Assembly: GCF_901933205.1 (NCBI RefSeq)
Contig: NC_044572.1
Location: 79,419,465-79,483,464 of the forward strand
Direction of reading: 5' to 3'
Length of the DNA: 64,000 bases
From: Camarhynchus parvulus
Lineage: Eukaryota > Chordata > Aves > Passeriformes > Thraupidae
Made by a program: the position numbers and the translations under genes. Positions 1 to 13,118 of this stretch are shown in pieces. Position 1 is the stretch's first letter, and the number at the start of each line of letters is the position of its first letter. The notes beneath the pieces are model-generated. The model saw only the letters and a program-made list of their open reading frames with translations. It was not told the origin of the DNA and did not search any database.

Positions 1-1298
1 CTCGTGGATCTCTACTAAGAGCTGCTTCTCTTAGTGCTGTGTGCCCATGGACACAGCTAAACTTGCCATGGAATCCTGGGATTACTCAGTAAGGTGCTTC
101 CTATCTTTACAGTTTTAAAACTCTAAACCTGTCCATATCTCCATAAAGAATACAGCTGCAAATCTCACCTGTGTGTCTGGTTGTCCATGATGCATTGCTG
201 GGAGTCAGGAGAAGATTTGCATTTCTGTGGTTTACAGCTACAAAGCTCAGACACTGCTTAAATGGTTTTTGAGAGTCTGGGAGACAGTGCTAATAAGCAA
301 ATGTCATGTTGAAATGCAGTTTTCATTACCTAACCCATAGATTTTCAAATGCTTGTAACTTCAAGTGCTTTTCAGGGGCTGAAATTATTCCAGGCTCTGT
401 TTCAACTTGAGATCATTAATTTTTAATTTTAAAAAATTAATATTTTTTATTTTTGAAAAAGTAAAAAAAGGCAAGGAACACCAAACTTCTTTATTTCTAA
501 TTAAGATCTTTTTTCAACTACAGTACTTAAAAGATAAAACTTTTGTTTCAACCTTCTGTGCTTCATAGACTGTGCAAACCTTTAAACACTAATCTTCTCA
601 TAAAGAAAATTGGTGCAATAACTCTGGGCCTTTCCCTGTAAAACACTGTACTTTATGAGATATTAACTCTATACTGTTGCATTGATTTGTAAGTAGAGGG
701 AACATTACTGAAATATTTTTTTGTGGAAAGGAGTGGAACCTAAAATACCAGTACAGAATTGAACTGTGAGTGGTAGCTGCATAAAATTTGAACTGTTTCA
801 TTAAAAAGTAATTTTTTGTGAAAGAAGTTAGACTCAAGTAGTTAGGCTTGGAATGGATGCAAGTTTAATTTACTCAGTGAGACTCAGTTTTCTAGGAAGG
901 AATGGTAGAAAGGCAAAAGATATGATTATTAGTAAAATTATATTCATTGAATATTTACAAAGTTGTTCCTTCTATCCTGTTGACAGTTTGCTATATTAAA
1001 TTTCCACATCATAATTATATAGCATTCTACATATCAGGTCCTCTGAATGAAATAAAGTCATCTCAGCATTTATCTCTTTCAAGGATTTAAAGCACAACCC
1101 ATAGACTCTCACATTTGAGTTAAATCTAGAAGAGTTGGGCTCTTTGGCTTACTGAGGTTTACTTCGCTTTAAACAATGTTTTAATACTTTTTAGCTTTGT
1201 TTTGTTTGCTAGGAGAATGCCATTTGGATATACCTCTATTTGTGCTGGTCAGAATAAAGCAAAAACAAAACAAGTAAATGTATATGGAAGTTTTCTCC
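1..1298. other. Anonymous AT-rich non-coding DNA
   Basis: No repeat family, exon or RNA gene was recognised. Open frames here are under 80 codons and show no motif. An AT-dense stretch near 415-475 is low complexity. Confidence 0.6.
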
Positions 1299-1318
1299 TT
1301 TTTTTTTTTTTTTTTTTT
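1299..1318. repeat. Poly-T tract, 20 bases
   Basis: An uninterrupted run of 20 T is read directly. It could be the A-tail of a minus-strand retroposon, but no retroposon body is recognisable beside it. Confidence 0.9.
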
Positions 1319-4300
1319 ACAATACAGACATATATGTCCTTTTCCGTAGAGATCCTTAGCAGTGAAGTGCAAGTTAAATGAGGTTTTTAAGTGAAATGCT
1401 AGCCAAGTACAAATAGTGTGGTGGTGGATGGTACTGTGCGTATGATGGGCGGGATTGCGTAGGCTGGAAACAGTGTAAGCATAAGCAGATTATTTTCTTT
1501 ATATAGAGTAAACTGGGCATTTCAGTCATTATTTCAGTGCAGCTTTCTAGTAAAACTGTGTAAGTTTGGAGGCAGTCTCTGGAGGAGGGGAACAGTGCTG
1601 GCTATCAGACATGTATCTCAAATGCTAGATTTCGGAGTATTCAGGTAACTGAAGTTGGTTTGTAAAGACAAATAGCACTGACAAATTCAAGTATGTCTGA
1701 ATTTAACCATATATCTTGTAATTAATCAAAGTGTAGTGCAAGTATTTCTTTCAGGAGGCCATGAGCACACAGGGCAGATGTGAGGATTGCAGCCAGCGGT
1801 TGTGGCGCTGCTCTCACCATGACTTACAAGGATAATACACAATGGCAAAGGGCTTCTCCCCACTTCTCTGCACTGCTGTGGGAGTGGCTGAAGCTGGATT
1901 TTTTCAGCTTAACTACTTAATGAGGCTGGTGAATGAAATCACAGTTTTCATTTCAGCCTTAACAGCTTAAGGCATCTGTGGGGAAAAGTAATTTTAAGCA
2001 TCTAACTCTTAAGTTTAAGCTGATTAACTCTGCTGCTCCACTCCCTAATCGCTCATCCCTTTCAACATGTAGGCCATCACTTTTACCTTTTCCCTTGCCC
2101 ACAACATTTAAAGTAATTTTAGAAGCTGATACTACTCAAATATTGCCATTTTTCTATTTTGTGCTTCTTTAGCCCTCTGTGAGTATCTCAAACAGTGTAT
2201 CAGTGGACAACAAAAAGTAGTTTGTCATTTAGCTCAGTTTATATATTATATTGAGCTCTCCTGTTTAACCTGTCTTCAGTTGTTCATTCACAACCAAAAT
2301 TTAGGATTTGTTCATCTGTCTGACCATTTCCTTCACTTCAGTAAGTCTGCAGAGGATTGTGGTTGTCATACGGCAACAGAGTTAACAAAGGCAAAGGGAG
2401 AGACTAAAGTCTTAGAGAGGAAAATAGGGAGTAGAACTTAAATTCAGATCTGCATATAGCTACATCCCACTGGTTTGTAGGCCATATTTCTTAGTTAAAT
2501 GCTCATTCCTTATAGTACCTGCATCATATTAGTGTCTAAAATATGTTCCTAGAAATTAGAACATGATGGGAGCCTTTGATTAAGCCTTCTAATAAAATAA
2601 AACAACACAGACTTCCAAATCCAATAAACAAGTAAAAAAATACAAATACAAAGAAAATTGATTTTTTTAAAGTCTCTTTTCCGTCTTGTTGCCTCCCTCC
2701 TTCCCTTCCTTCACCATCTCCCTCCCATATTTGGATCACTGACACAACCGTTTTGGATTTTAGTAAGCATGCAATTTTTAGATTTAGAAATCCTCTTTAA
2801 ATATAACTTGATTCTACTAAAGGCAGAGGCACAGAAGGTTCTCAGAGGGATGAGAGTGTGTTATCAGATATCTAGAAAGTAAGAAGGCTTGTTTAGCTCT
2901 GTGGTTGTACATCACCTGTCCCAGTGGTGGGGACACCTGTCTGAGGCACCAGCCCTGCCTGTTTTCCATGTTTCATCCCAGTTGTCAACCAGAGTCCCAC
3001 TCAGCAGGCATCTCATGCTCTGCTCAGAGGAGCAGGTTGGATCTCAGAAATGATCACATGCACAGGGCAATAGGGCTGTGCTCCATCAAATATGCAAGGA
3101 CAGGGCAAGGAGCTCGCCTTTCCAGTACACTAACAAGGAAGCTGTGGCTTTGGAAGATAGGGGTGTCAGATCCAAGTCCCATGAAGCAGAAATGAAAAGG
3201 CTTCTGAGACAGGTCTGAGACGCTCCTTTCCCCCACCCTCTGATGAAGACAACAACAAGAATTGTATCCACCCTATATCCTTCCCAATAATTTGTGGTCC
3301 ACTGTCCAGCTGTCCTTCTGGATCTGAACATCAGACAGTTCTCATGATGCTTGGGTGAAAGCCAGTCATGTCCAACCTGTGGGTCAAGATCTCTCAGGTA
3401 ATCATTGACTGGATCCTCCTCCATGTCTAGTAATTCTTCTCTTTTCCTATCTTTTCCTATGGAAATAGAGAATGGGAGACCTTGTTGTTTCACCTTCAGA
3501 AGGAGGCAGAGGAGGCATCAGTTATCTCAGTGTGTATCTATGTCTGCTGTTATTAAATCATCCACCCTATTTAACCATAGTCCCATGTTCTCCTTGTTTC
3601 ACTTTTACCAGTAATTTAATGGTCTCTTTGTTGTATTCAATTTCTTTTGCAAATCTTACTCTAGCTCAGCTTTGGCCTTTCCTAAACCATCCCCTGCATG
3701 CCTAGGCAGTGTTTTCAAACTCCTCCTGTATAGCTTGTCTCTGCTTCCATCTTCTGACGGAGGAAGAGTTTTATTCAAGATATATTTAGTTTATGTGAAT
3801 CCTTACTGCATGTGTGAGAAACTGGGAAACTGCATATAAATAGAAGCAGTTGAAGCTTGCACTTTAAGAGGTACACAGGAGACTTCTATGTGGGCTTTCT
3901 CTCATCAGTTTGTACATAATAGTCACTTGGTGGAAAAACATTATTAAGTGCTTCTGTAGGAATTGATGTGATATACACAATGTGAAAGCTTTGCTTTCTG
4001 TTATCATTTATCCTCAGCACCACTGGAGTGACTGTAATTTGGCCCAGTTTATTTTATAGATGGAGTACAAAAAAGTTGCATTTGACTAGTGCTTTTAGCA
4101 GTAATAAAAATATTCAGAATCATAGTTCTGTTTCTTTTGGAACTCTCTTGGAGTAAATGATGTCTTTCTCTGGATTCTGTTTTCAAAACTTCTATATGTG
4201 TGTTTTGTATTAATAGGGAGGGAAGTTGACTTGAAATCAAATGAATTTTTTAAATATGATTTCTCCAGTTAATTCTTTAAGTATTGATATTTATTTGGAA

Positions 4301-7300
4301 ATTGTACATGAAATAAAGAGATTTCAGAAGGAGAGATAAGTAAGAAAACCTGTATGGAAAATATGATTTTAAAACAATTTTTAACTAAGCCTCAAGTCTT
4401 TTATATATTGTATGATTACCGAATCTTAAATATAGCCTATACTAAAAAGAAAAAAGAACCACTGAAAACCGTCACTTCTGTGCATCTGTAGTTGTTTTGC
4501 TTGGTTACTTATCTAGTGTGTCTCTGCCTACCACTGTAGTAACACATTTATCTGAAAGAATCACCAGTTATTCTGTTCCAAATTATTATTACAATAATCT
4601 AAACAATGTTCAATTGCTATCTTGTGATATTAACTATGATTAAAGTTAAAATCCATATGATGATCAAATGTTTTCTTTTGATAATGTCTTGTTACTACCC
4701 ACTCACAACAGAGACAGTATGTTGTTTATCTGTTATGAAATAAAGAGGACAATAAGTGTTACTGAATATTCCAAAATTCATCGTTTAAGGGGAGTTATGA
4801 GATAAGGTAGTAATTTAGAAGAGTTGTTCAGTGAATCAAATGAAGCCCATTACATATGGCAAGGTACAAACCTTATTTAGATACATGAAGTTTCAGCTAT
4901 TTATGTTTTTTCTAAAATTAGGTGAGCCATATTGTGATATGGAAATGTACACTTAGGGCACTCATGTAACTTTAACATCCCTATCACCAATGCCCACACA
5001 ACCTTAAGTGCTTTTTCACAGCTGCTTTCCAAAGGCACGCTTCAATTTCACTGAAATCGTCAGGGCAGAATATATTTGAACACAGAAATAATTCTATTTT
5101 TGCATAGCAAAGCTTATGTCAGACTTAGAAGTTGCTTGTTATATAACTGAAAACATTTTGGTAAGTCATTGACATCCATACTACTTAAAAGGTATCCTGC
5201 TTTTATGCATTTAAATACAGGTTTGGAAGCCTGATTGCAGTTTCAACCTGCAGCTATCAGAGCTGGGTGTTGCACAGTCTGGGACACGTGACCAGAGAAC
5301 AGCAGTAGATGGAATAGACATTGTCAAAGAAAGGGCAAAGAGCTTGTTGGGGTGTGCCTCTCAAATGTCACACAGGTGTTAATTTGAGGAAATGGATGAC
5401 CTGAAGAGTGGCAGCATGGCTCCAAATGGTTCCAGAGTCCTGAGCATCCCTGCTGATCGCCTTGAGCAGCTACACTGCTGAGCAGACAAGTGGATGTCAC
5501 AGCCTATTTTTACAAATATTAATTGCAGGAGTGGGCATGAAAGCAAGGAAGTGTGTAGGTAGATCCTTGCTATTCCCTTTGGAGTTACTTGCAGTAATTT
5601 TAGAGCTGCACTGCATATGCCAATATTCTTGAAGTGTGAGTATCTGTACATGTCAGCAGTAGAATACCTTAAATCCAGTTGATAATTGATTCATCTGAAC
5701 TCTGTCAGATCATGGAGAAACAAGACCACTTCATTTCTGTGCTGTCAAGCTCTGTACCATTAAAAAGCCCGAGGAAATAATTCTTATTTTTGAAATATAA
5801 AAGAAGCCAGATTTATTGTCCTATATTTTTAAAGTTTATTCATGACTATTTTTAATTGTAATATTGTGAGAATGTAGAGTCAGGTCTAGCCTCACAAGAT
5901 TCCCTTTTAAATTCCCAATACATGAACTATAATGTTGGCTTGTAAATTGGTCATTTCTCTCTTAACACACCCAAATTAATATTTTACATATGTTTTACAT
6001 ATTTCTGCTAAAACTTGATGTCTAGGCTACACACAGGTGAAGCTTGCATGAGGGATGCGGGAACACAACTGTTATTCATAATAGTCAGAAGTAGCCTGGA
6101 TATTCAAAGTAATATAATTACATGAATAAAAGCAAAATGAAATATTCATGTGACTGAGAACATACATTTTTGCAAAAACTGAAGGAAAACAGAGAATTTC
6201 AAAACTTGGTTTCTAAAGCCCTAAGCCTCTGTGTAGACATTGAATATTTGCATCCAGAAAGGGGTGTATTGTTGTTAGTTAGTGAACACTCTAAAGTTAT
6301 TGATGTTAATGGATACAGCAAGTGATCAACATTTTAAAAGCAACTATGCACTTGCTGAATGAAAAAAGATCTACAAGCCTAAATTCAGACATCAAGCTCT
6401 GAAAATTCTGGCTGAAGATAATATTGATTATTTTCATATCTCATGGTCTTTGTGTACCTACAGGAACGTTCTGAGAAAACGTACTCTTCAAATCCTCACT
6501 GATCCCTGCTGATTCACCAGACAAACAAATACCTCTTGTAGGGGTATTTCCTGGCTTTTCTTCCAGTTTCTGAATCCTCACCCTGTCCCTGAGTCTTCAG
6601 ATAGGGGAAATCAGCTAAAAAAGGCTACATTTATACTTTATATATAGATTTTGTAGTTAACTTACTAAAGGATGGCAAAAACCAAAGAAAAACATTTGTT
6701 TTTTTTTAAAAAAGGCATACCCATTCAATTTGTTATTTTGATAGTAATTATATACAGGTTCCTGTTTCCAACAGACATTTTTGAAAGCATTCACAGAGCA
6801 ATTAAGTTTGTTATTAAGAAGATGTAACATAAAATTTTGTATGGAATGTTTTCATTTCATATCTTGATCCATGTCATTAAAATCTGGCAAAGAGCACTCT
6901 CTTTACCCATCTGTGAAAGATGGAGTACAGTCATTTTGGGAGATGCTAAGTAAATTCTCCGTCAGCCTTATTGTGGATAGCAGCTTGGATCTCAGCAAGT
7001 ATGTTTCAACTCTCTGTGAGAGAAGGGAGGATGTGAAATATGTACCCCAGAGTGGCATTGAGTAATTGTTTGGAGTAAAATGGGATTAAAGAGTAAATCC
7101 TACCTCTGTAGCACTGACTGACAGATTTCATAGTGTGAGGAAACAAGATAAGTGGTAATGAAGAGGAAGTGTTAATCTGGTGTATTGTGGTTTTTCCTCA
7201 GTGGTCATGATTTTTTTTATTTTTTTATTTTAATATGGTTTAATTTACCTCATTATTTAACTCTTTCTACTAAGGAATCTTTTGTTTTGTGTCCAAAAAG

Positions 7301-10300
7301 GGAGACCAGTGCTCTCAGCTGTAAAGTTTAAGTGGCCTTTGCTTCTGTGTTGCACCTAAAACGTATTGTCTTTAAAGGCTGAGGCATCAGTTCCTGATGA
7401 TGCTGAGAGGCAGAATGCTTATCCTGGTCCTCCGTTTGAATGTGATAAATTTCCTTCATATATAGAGTTCCAAACTGAGGTTATTTGAGGTAAACAGTGG
7501 ATATAATATATGTGCAGCTGTAATAGTATGTCCAGTGATGAGGATCCTAGATGTTTCTGTAGGGGTTGCTTTTAAGGGAGTTGTCTTACCTGTCTTTGTG
7601 TTAAAGATTTAAAATAGTTTCATATTATCTGGTTTCTGGTTTTGTATTCATAGTTTTTGTATTCATCTTGGCAATAATGAAAACATGAGGGTTACTTAGC
7701 GTTTTTTGTTTATGAAAGGCATGGGTTTAACTGAACCGAGAAATGAAATAATATATCTATATTGTCCTCTTTGTATTTTGGTTAGGCATATAATCTTATT
7801 TCTTTGTTAATGAATTTGTTTAGAAGCCTCACTGAATACCCACTCAATATTATTTAGATTTCATTTTATGAACTAACAGCAGTAATGCTGTACTTAAAAC
7901 CACATTGGAGTTGATATTACATCAAGTTTTGTCATCACAGTATCTAGCTATATAAAGTTTATTGTAGCTGAACTGTACTTTGTTTTGCTACCTAAGAATG
8001 ATTTCTAAATTATTTGTACATCTTAGATTGATCAGAAATTGTTTTGGTCAGTTTTTCCTAGATAAATTAATAGCCTTATTTTTCTAAACATTCAGAATTT
8101 CTGCCAGTAAGCCAAAATCCAATCAGTTTTAAAGCTTGATTGAAAAAGTAATTTCCATTGCTTTGTTCACTTGTCTTAGAAATGGTTTCTCAGTGTCCTA
8201 GGTTTGAAAAGATGCAACTCTTTCAACTTTGAAAATTTGCATAGGAGTGTCTTTCTTAATTTTTCTGGTTTTTTCTGTTGTGGGTTTCAGTTGCTGTCAC
8301 TCTTTGCCTGTAATGATGTAATCATGGTGAATACTATTTTCCTGAGAGGCTTTCTGATTTAAGGAAGAATGCCAGACACTTCAACTTTTTGGAAGCAGAT
8401 TGAGAAAACACCTCAGTAATTTCAGAAAATTCTTGCCTCTTTATTTTGATAGCTTTTGATGAAGAAGATTATGAATATTTATATTTAAGTATAACATAAT
8501 TTTCTAAATAATGACTGGGGGTTTGAGGTCCAAGAGCATGGCATGACAGGTGTGGGACAGACACAGGTTTACCACACGAGCTACAGTGACTTTGCCTTAC
8601 AGTGCCTTTGCCTTTTCTTGGCACTGTTTGTATGGCAGATGCTCTTGCATCATCTGGTAGAGTCTCATCTCTGTGCAACTGTCCCATCCTATAAATGGAG
8701 GCTGCATCCTTCCATGTGAGATACTCATTGGGAATGAAGATATGTTTTTCAGTTCCTTTAATATATCAGTTTGAATCCCATGAAACAGAGTTCATCAGCT
8801 GTCAGTGGTTCATCTTTCTTCTCCTCCTACTCAGGATTGTTACAAAGTACAGCTCCACATCTGAAGTATCAAGAGGCCAATCTTCACCCTGTAAACTATG
8901 CACATTACAAAATATTTCAATAATCTGGTGAAGTTTTTTATTTCTGCTTTTGGGCATCTTACAAGTTTGTGTATGGTCTGAATCTTCTCTTAAATAAAAA
9001 AGAGTAAAAGGCAGTGGAAAGAAAGGTTTTGTCCCAAAAGCTTTCTGAATGTTATTTGTTACAGGTCCCCTTTCTTGTGTACCTGCAAGAGGTGTGCACA
9101 CTAGAAACAAATGTTTCAGGATATGTAGTAGAGTGACTGAATTATAACACTAATTTCCATGCTGGAATATGAGTCATGTTTACTTCTGCTGCTACACAAT
9201 TCAAAGATGTGTCCAGAGTAGTTAATCATAAAAGATCTCAAAGTTAGGGGAAAATGTAACAAGATTAGGTTGATTACTTACCAGCCAAAAAAATAAAGGA
9301 GAATCTAATTATCACTTGAACTCTATCATTGTCAAATAGCTGTGAATTAAAAAGGCCAGTATCCTATGGCATAGTATAATAAATAAAATAAACTTTGAAA
9401 CTTGTTTTAGAAAGGAAACACATTTTTCTTTCTATTTGATTAACTAAAAAGACATTATGTGCATCCCTATATTTTGTGTGTCTTCTTCACTAATGAACCA
9501 ATTTAAGCTAAGTGTTAATTTTCATTGTCAAAGTTACCTAATATACCAACTGTTTTTATTCTCACTTGATGATATTAAATTAATGAAGAAAAATGGATCT
9601 GGAAAAAACAAACAATAGACACAACCTGTAGGACTCCTGTCAGGTTTTGACTCACTTTAAGGGATTCTTTATGTGTGGTACAGACATCTGGATAGTCTAA
9701 AGTACTCTCTTTATTTACTGGATTGTACAGGAGAGAGTGCATTTCTAAAAGAATAAATCCTTCCATCTCCAAACCCCTTTTTAGTTACAGTGTTTAAATT
9801 TGTCACAAGAATAGGTCAAAATCATTGTAATAGACAATTTTTTCAAGTTGCAAATGTTGTGCATAAGCATCTTGCTCATGACTGATTTCAATGAGATTTC
9901 TTCATGATCTCTCTCTTTGTTGTCACTTCTATAGTAATACTCCAAATAGCGTGGATATTTTACTGGTACTATTTCTGGTTCCAGCACTAGTTAAAAAGGA
10001 AGATCCCATTCTCACTGCATAGTTGCTTCCCACAGAAAGACTTCCCTTTTACCTGACCATGCTGTAAGGCAGCTGGCAAACTTCAAACAGAATTTCAGAG
10101 GGAGCTTCTGGAGACAGGGACCCTTTGTTAGGCTGCCACATTCAGTGCAGCTACATCATATCTCTCCACCCTACAAGAAGGGATTGCTCTTGGCCATTCT
10201 GTGTCTTAAAAAAGGCCTCCCAGTGAATAAAAAACCAAAAATTGCTCTAAGAACCTATGCAGAGAACCCTTGGTTGTGTAGGGCTCTGTGTTTTGTCAGT

Positions 10301-13089
10301 ATTTTGCCCAGTAGCAGTCCAGTGAAACACCTTGGGAAAGTAAGAGATATGTTTAACCCCTATAACGAAATAAAAGATCTGTTGAACATACCTGAAGTCT
10401 TCCAACTGCAGATTACTGCAGTCCTATTTTGTAGCCCACACAGATGGCATTGTACTGGGGAATTATGGAACATAGATTTTGTTTGTAATGAAAGGTAAAG
10501 AAGAATAGAAACCTAAGTGCCAGCAATTATCTATAGAATATGGAGTTAAAAAAATAGCAAATGATAAAGAAAAATACAAAATTTGTATCTGCCTTAAGCT
10601 TATTTTGTAATAGGTACAGAGTTTACATAACTGTAGTGCTGATACCTGGAAAAGTATGGAAAAAACAGCACTGAAAAATCTACTTTATCTATTCCATTTA
10701 AATTAAAATACTTAGTGTGAAGAAACAGTGAGCAAGGTTTTTAGGGGCGCTTGGTTTTTTTGCCCCTTTTCTTTTGAAAGATGTGCTTTAACACTCCAAT
10801 GATCTGAAACACATTAACATGTTTTTCTCAGAGAGATCATAGCATTTTGTTCTCAGAAATGCAAAGCGCTATGTTCTTAGGTGATCTGTGATTTATTTTT
10901 TTCTCCCCCAAACCTGATAGTTGTTTAAAAAAAAAAAAGGAAAAAATCTTTTATTTTGCTAAAGGTGTTCCTTATTTTGCATCTTCATTTGGCAGCTTTC
11001 TGTTGCATTCTTGTTTTTTTGTTCTGCTTTTCATAACCTTTGGTTCTCTTTTGGTCTTTTTATTAGCATCTACCAGATTAGGTCTTGGAGATGTTTGATA
11101 GACTATATTGTCCAACTGTGTTCATAATTTCTGTGATTCATAATTTTCTTCCATTTTTCCACTTCTTATTAGGTGACTTAATACTTGTTGACCTTGGCTT
11201 AGATACCTCATATTGTATATATTTGTTTTACGCATTTTGTGTAGCTCAGCCTCAGCCTCATCTTCCAAAATCTCACTCCATACAACTTCCTTCTTAAATA
11301 TTACCCTCAAATTTTCTGAGCATCAGTTGACACAGATGTTCAAGGCATTGTGATGCCTGTTCTTGGGTTAGACTAACATAGTTTGCTAGAAGCAATTGTC
11401 CTAGGTACTAATTATATTCCTAAGCACATAGAAATTATTTAATATATAGCTTCCCCTTGCAAGTATAAGTGCTTCAGATGAAATACAGATTATGAACACT
11501 GAAGTCAACCTTTGACCTATGAACAACAATGGGAATCATAAATAGGGACATTTTGAGAAGTTATCAAAGCCTTATGTATGAAAATTATTGGAAAAATCTG
11601 ACATAGTAGTAAGGTGAGAAATAGGGTGTGTTGATTTTAATAAAGATACAAGGAACATGTGTCATCGAAGAATTTTAACGCATTCAGGAGAGAGCTGAAT
11701 ACAATTGCAAATGATAAAGTAGACTGATAGAACAAGGTAATAAAAAGGCTTCAGAATAGAGAAAATCATACCTTTTCAGATCATCTCTAAGCAAAATGTC
11801 AAATCAAAGTGGGAGGCAAAATATCTCAGAACCACAGATTTATTAAAATCTACTTATATTACGCAATCTTGAAAATCTTAATTCTCTAAATATGCAAATA
11901 AAAAGATTTGGTGGGTGACTTCATAGTTGGCTTAAATTTCAGCTTTAGAAGAGAAGGGCTTGATAAATTGCCTTAAAAAAAACCCCTGAGTTTAAGCCTC
12001 ATATGTGTAATCATAAAGTAGGTTAGATATGGTAAAATTTATTAAACCTTTCAGAAATTCTGCATTAAATTAATTGTAATTTTTTGGTGTCATCTTAGCA
12101 GGGCTTTGAGAAACTGCTACTGTTTGAGACCCATATTTAAGAAAAGAGCAATAAGCCAGGAGTAGCTGGTTTGTATATTCACTCTGCCAGATTAAAAGCA
12201 AAATATTTCAGGTTGCACCCTGCATCTTGTTGAGTGGTAAATCTGCTGGGCGGGGTCTTGTTGTTTAAAAAAAACCCTGAGCTTTTTAAAACTTTGCAAA
12301 ATTTATGGGAAACTGCTTTTCCTTTCATAACTCAATCCAATAATAAGTCAGTATGGATAAGAATGATATTTTAATTTCTCATTTCATAATGAGAAGAAGC
12401 AGCAAATTCAAGAGCCTGTATCTTAATTCTGTGGCCAATTGCATAAGAAAACTGCTTTATTTCTATGCTGATGCAAAGTTCTTTTAATCTGGTGGGTAAA
12501 AGCCTTTGATTTTTAAGTCTCAAGTAATGTGGCTCAATACCAATTTTAAAAAGTGCCATTTAAAAAGTATGAAGATTAGAACTGATGGGTAAGCTAACTC
12601 AAGTATGCCTACAGCTGCTCTCACTGCCCAGTCTGCTGTTCTGTTCCTTCAAGTGCCTGATCTGCCTAAGTATGACTCCAGGGAAAGCATGTGCTGCAGA
12701 AACTTGAGACAGAGAAGGTACCAGTTTGTCATCTAATTCTGCAGCACTTTCTAACAGAGGCAGGGAGGTTCAGTCCTGGGGCTGACAGTGACACTGAGCT
12801 GCATCACACAAGAAACAAATCTGGCCTTGGTGGAATCAGGTGTTGGCTACTTCAGGGAGATTCACTTTTCCCAATTTTTGATGGGCCTGAGCCCTGCCTG
12901 TGGGAGTCACCATCACCCATGTCCTTCTGCTGGCCTCCTCTGCTGAAGGATATGGCATGCAGTGCCTGAGTGGGAAAGCTGCTGGAGCTGAAGGTGAATC
13001 TGAAGAGCTTTTGTCTTCATTGACTTCCACCAACTGAAGACTATTTTGAATCTGGGCTGCTGCTGAAGACACTTTCTAGTCTTTCCACT
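1319..13089. other. Long non-coding stretch without recognisable genes
   Basis: About 11.8 kb, AT-rich. Open frames reach at most 135 codons (minus strand, 3086-3493) and none has a known domain. Positions 2380-2460 and 4010-4100 faintly resemble antisense MIR SINE sequence, too weakly to annotate. A T-rich patch lies at 7208-7232 and an A run at 10926-10937. A canonical E-box (CACGTGAC) sits near 5285, with no promoter context. Confidence 0.55.
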
Positions 13090-13118
13090 AGCTTCCACTA
13101 GTCTTTCTAGTGGAAGCT
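13090..13118. repeat. Perfect 12-bp inverted repeat with 5-nt loop
   Basis: Arms AGCTTCCACTAG (13090-13101) and CTAGTGGAAGCT (13107-13118) are exactly complementary around the loop TCTTT. Partial direct copies of the same motif (TTCCACTAG, TTTCTAGT) lie just upstream, so local duplication and inversion may have made it. No function is evident. Confidence 0.85.

Noticed and set aside
2380..2460. Antisense MIR-like sequence
   Set aside because: Similarity limited to scattered words; not enough to annotate.
3086..3493. 135-codon minus-strand frame
   Set aside because: No recognisable family; several competing frames on both strands overlap it.
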